DNA of 5,481 bases from Actinomycetes bacterium (lineage in GTDB: Bacteria; Actinomycetota; Actinomycetes; Actinomycetales; Cellulomonadaceae), in assembly GCA_023428465.1 (NCBI GenBank), contig JAEYXM010000222.1, positions 1 to 5,481 of the forward strand. Reading direction: 5' to 3'. Within the stretch, counting starts at the first letter, position 1, and every line of letters begins with the position of its first letter. Below are positions 5,477 to 5,481 of this stretch, piece by piece. A program made the translations under genes and the position numbers. Below the pieces are notes generated by a model that made no database searches, was not told where the DNA came from, and saw nothing but the letters and a program-made list of their open reading frames with translations.

Positions 5477-5481
5477 CGACC

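Overview
The window is very GC-rich, with GTG starts and strongly GC-biased third codon positions. Its gene neighbourhood is typical of Actinobacteria. Composition and gene content fit a Micrococcales-type actinomycete, Cellulomonas-like at best guess; the genus is an inference. All five protein genes can be assigned to a family.

Layout: (1) 1-483, minus strand: N-terminal part of a MoeA/Glp-type molybdopterin molybdenumtransferase that runs off the left edge. (2) 536-1435, minus: complete galU (UTP-glucose-1-phosphate uridylyltransferase), 52 bases upstream of moeA and probably co-transcribed with it. (3) 1436-1582: divergent promoter region with a perfect 18-bp palindrome. (4) 1583-2239, plus: 5-formyltetrahydrofolate cyclo-ligase. 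(5) 2244-4826, minus: membrane-anchored penicillin-acylase-family Ntn hydrolase, convergent with the cyclo-ligase and only 4 bases from its stop. (6) 4827-5066: divergent intergenic region holding a textbook CIRCE element (HrcA operator), a candidate -10 box and a roughly 109-base leader. (7) 5067-5417, plus: small FmdB-type zinc-ribbon protein with a serine-rich tail, matching the architecture of mycobacterial Ruc (Rv0991c), a redox-regulated chaperone. (8) 5418-5481: right edge with two direct repeats resembling DnaA boxes.

The most notable part is the CIRCE/FmdB unit. In Mycobacterium tuberculosis the neighbourhood is Rv0991c (Ruc), Rv0992c (cyclo-ligase family), galU (Rv0993) and moeA1 (Rv0994), so the window conserves that block. 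The differences are an acylase gene between the cyclo-ligase and the ruc-like gene, and the ruc-like gene's own heat-shock operator. A second theme is translation initiation. Three genes (galU, cyclo-ligase, acylase) lack a Shine-Dalgarno sequence and have a -10-like hexamer 6-7 bases before the start codon, suggesting leaderless mRNAs. The ruc-like gene instead has a long leader and a strong AGGAGG.

The genes do not form one pathway. They cover molybdenum cofactor synthesis, UDP-glucose supply, folate salvage, an extracytoplasmic amidase and protein quality control. No RNA genes, mobile elements or CRISPR arrays were seen.
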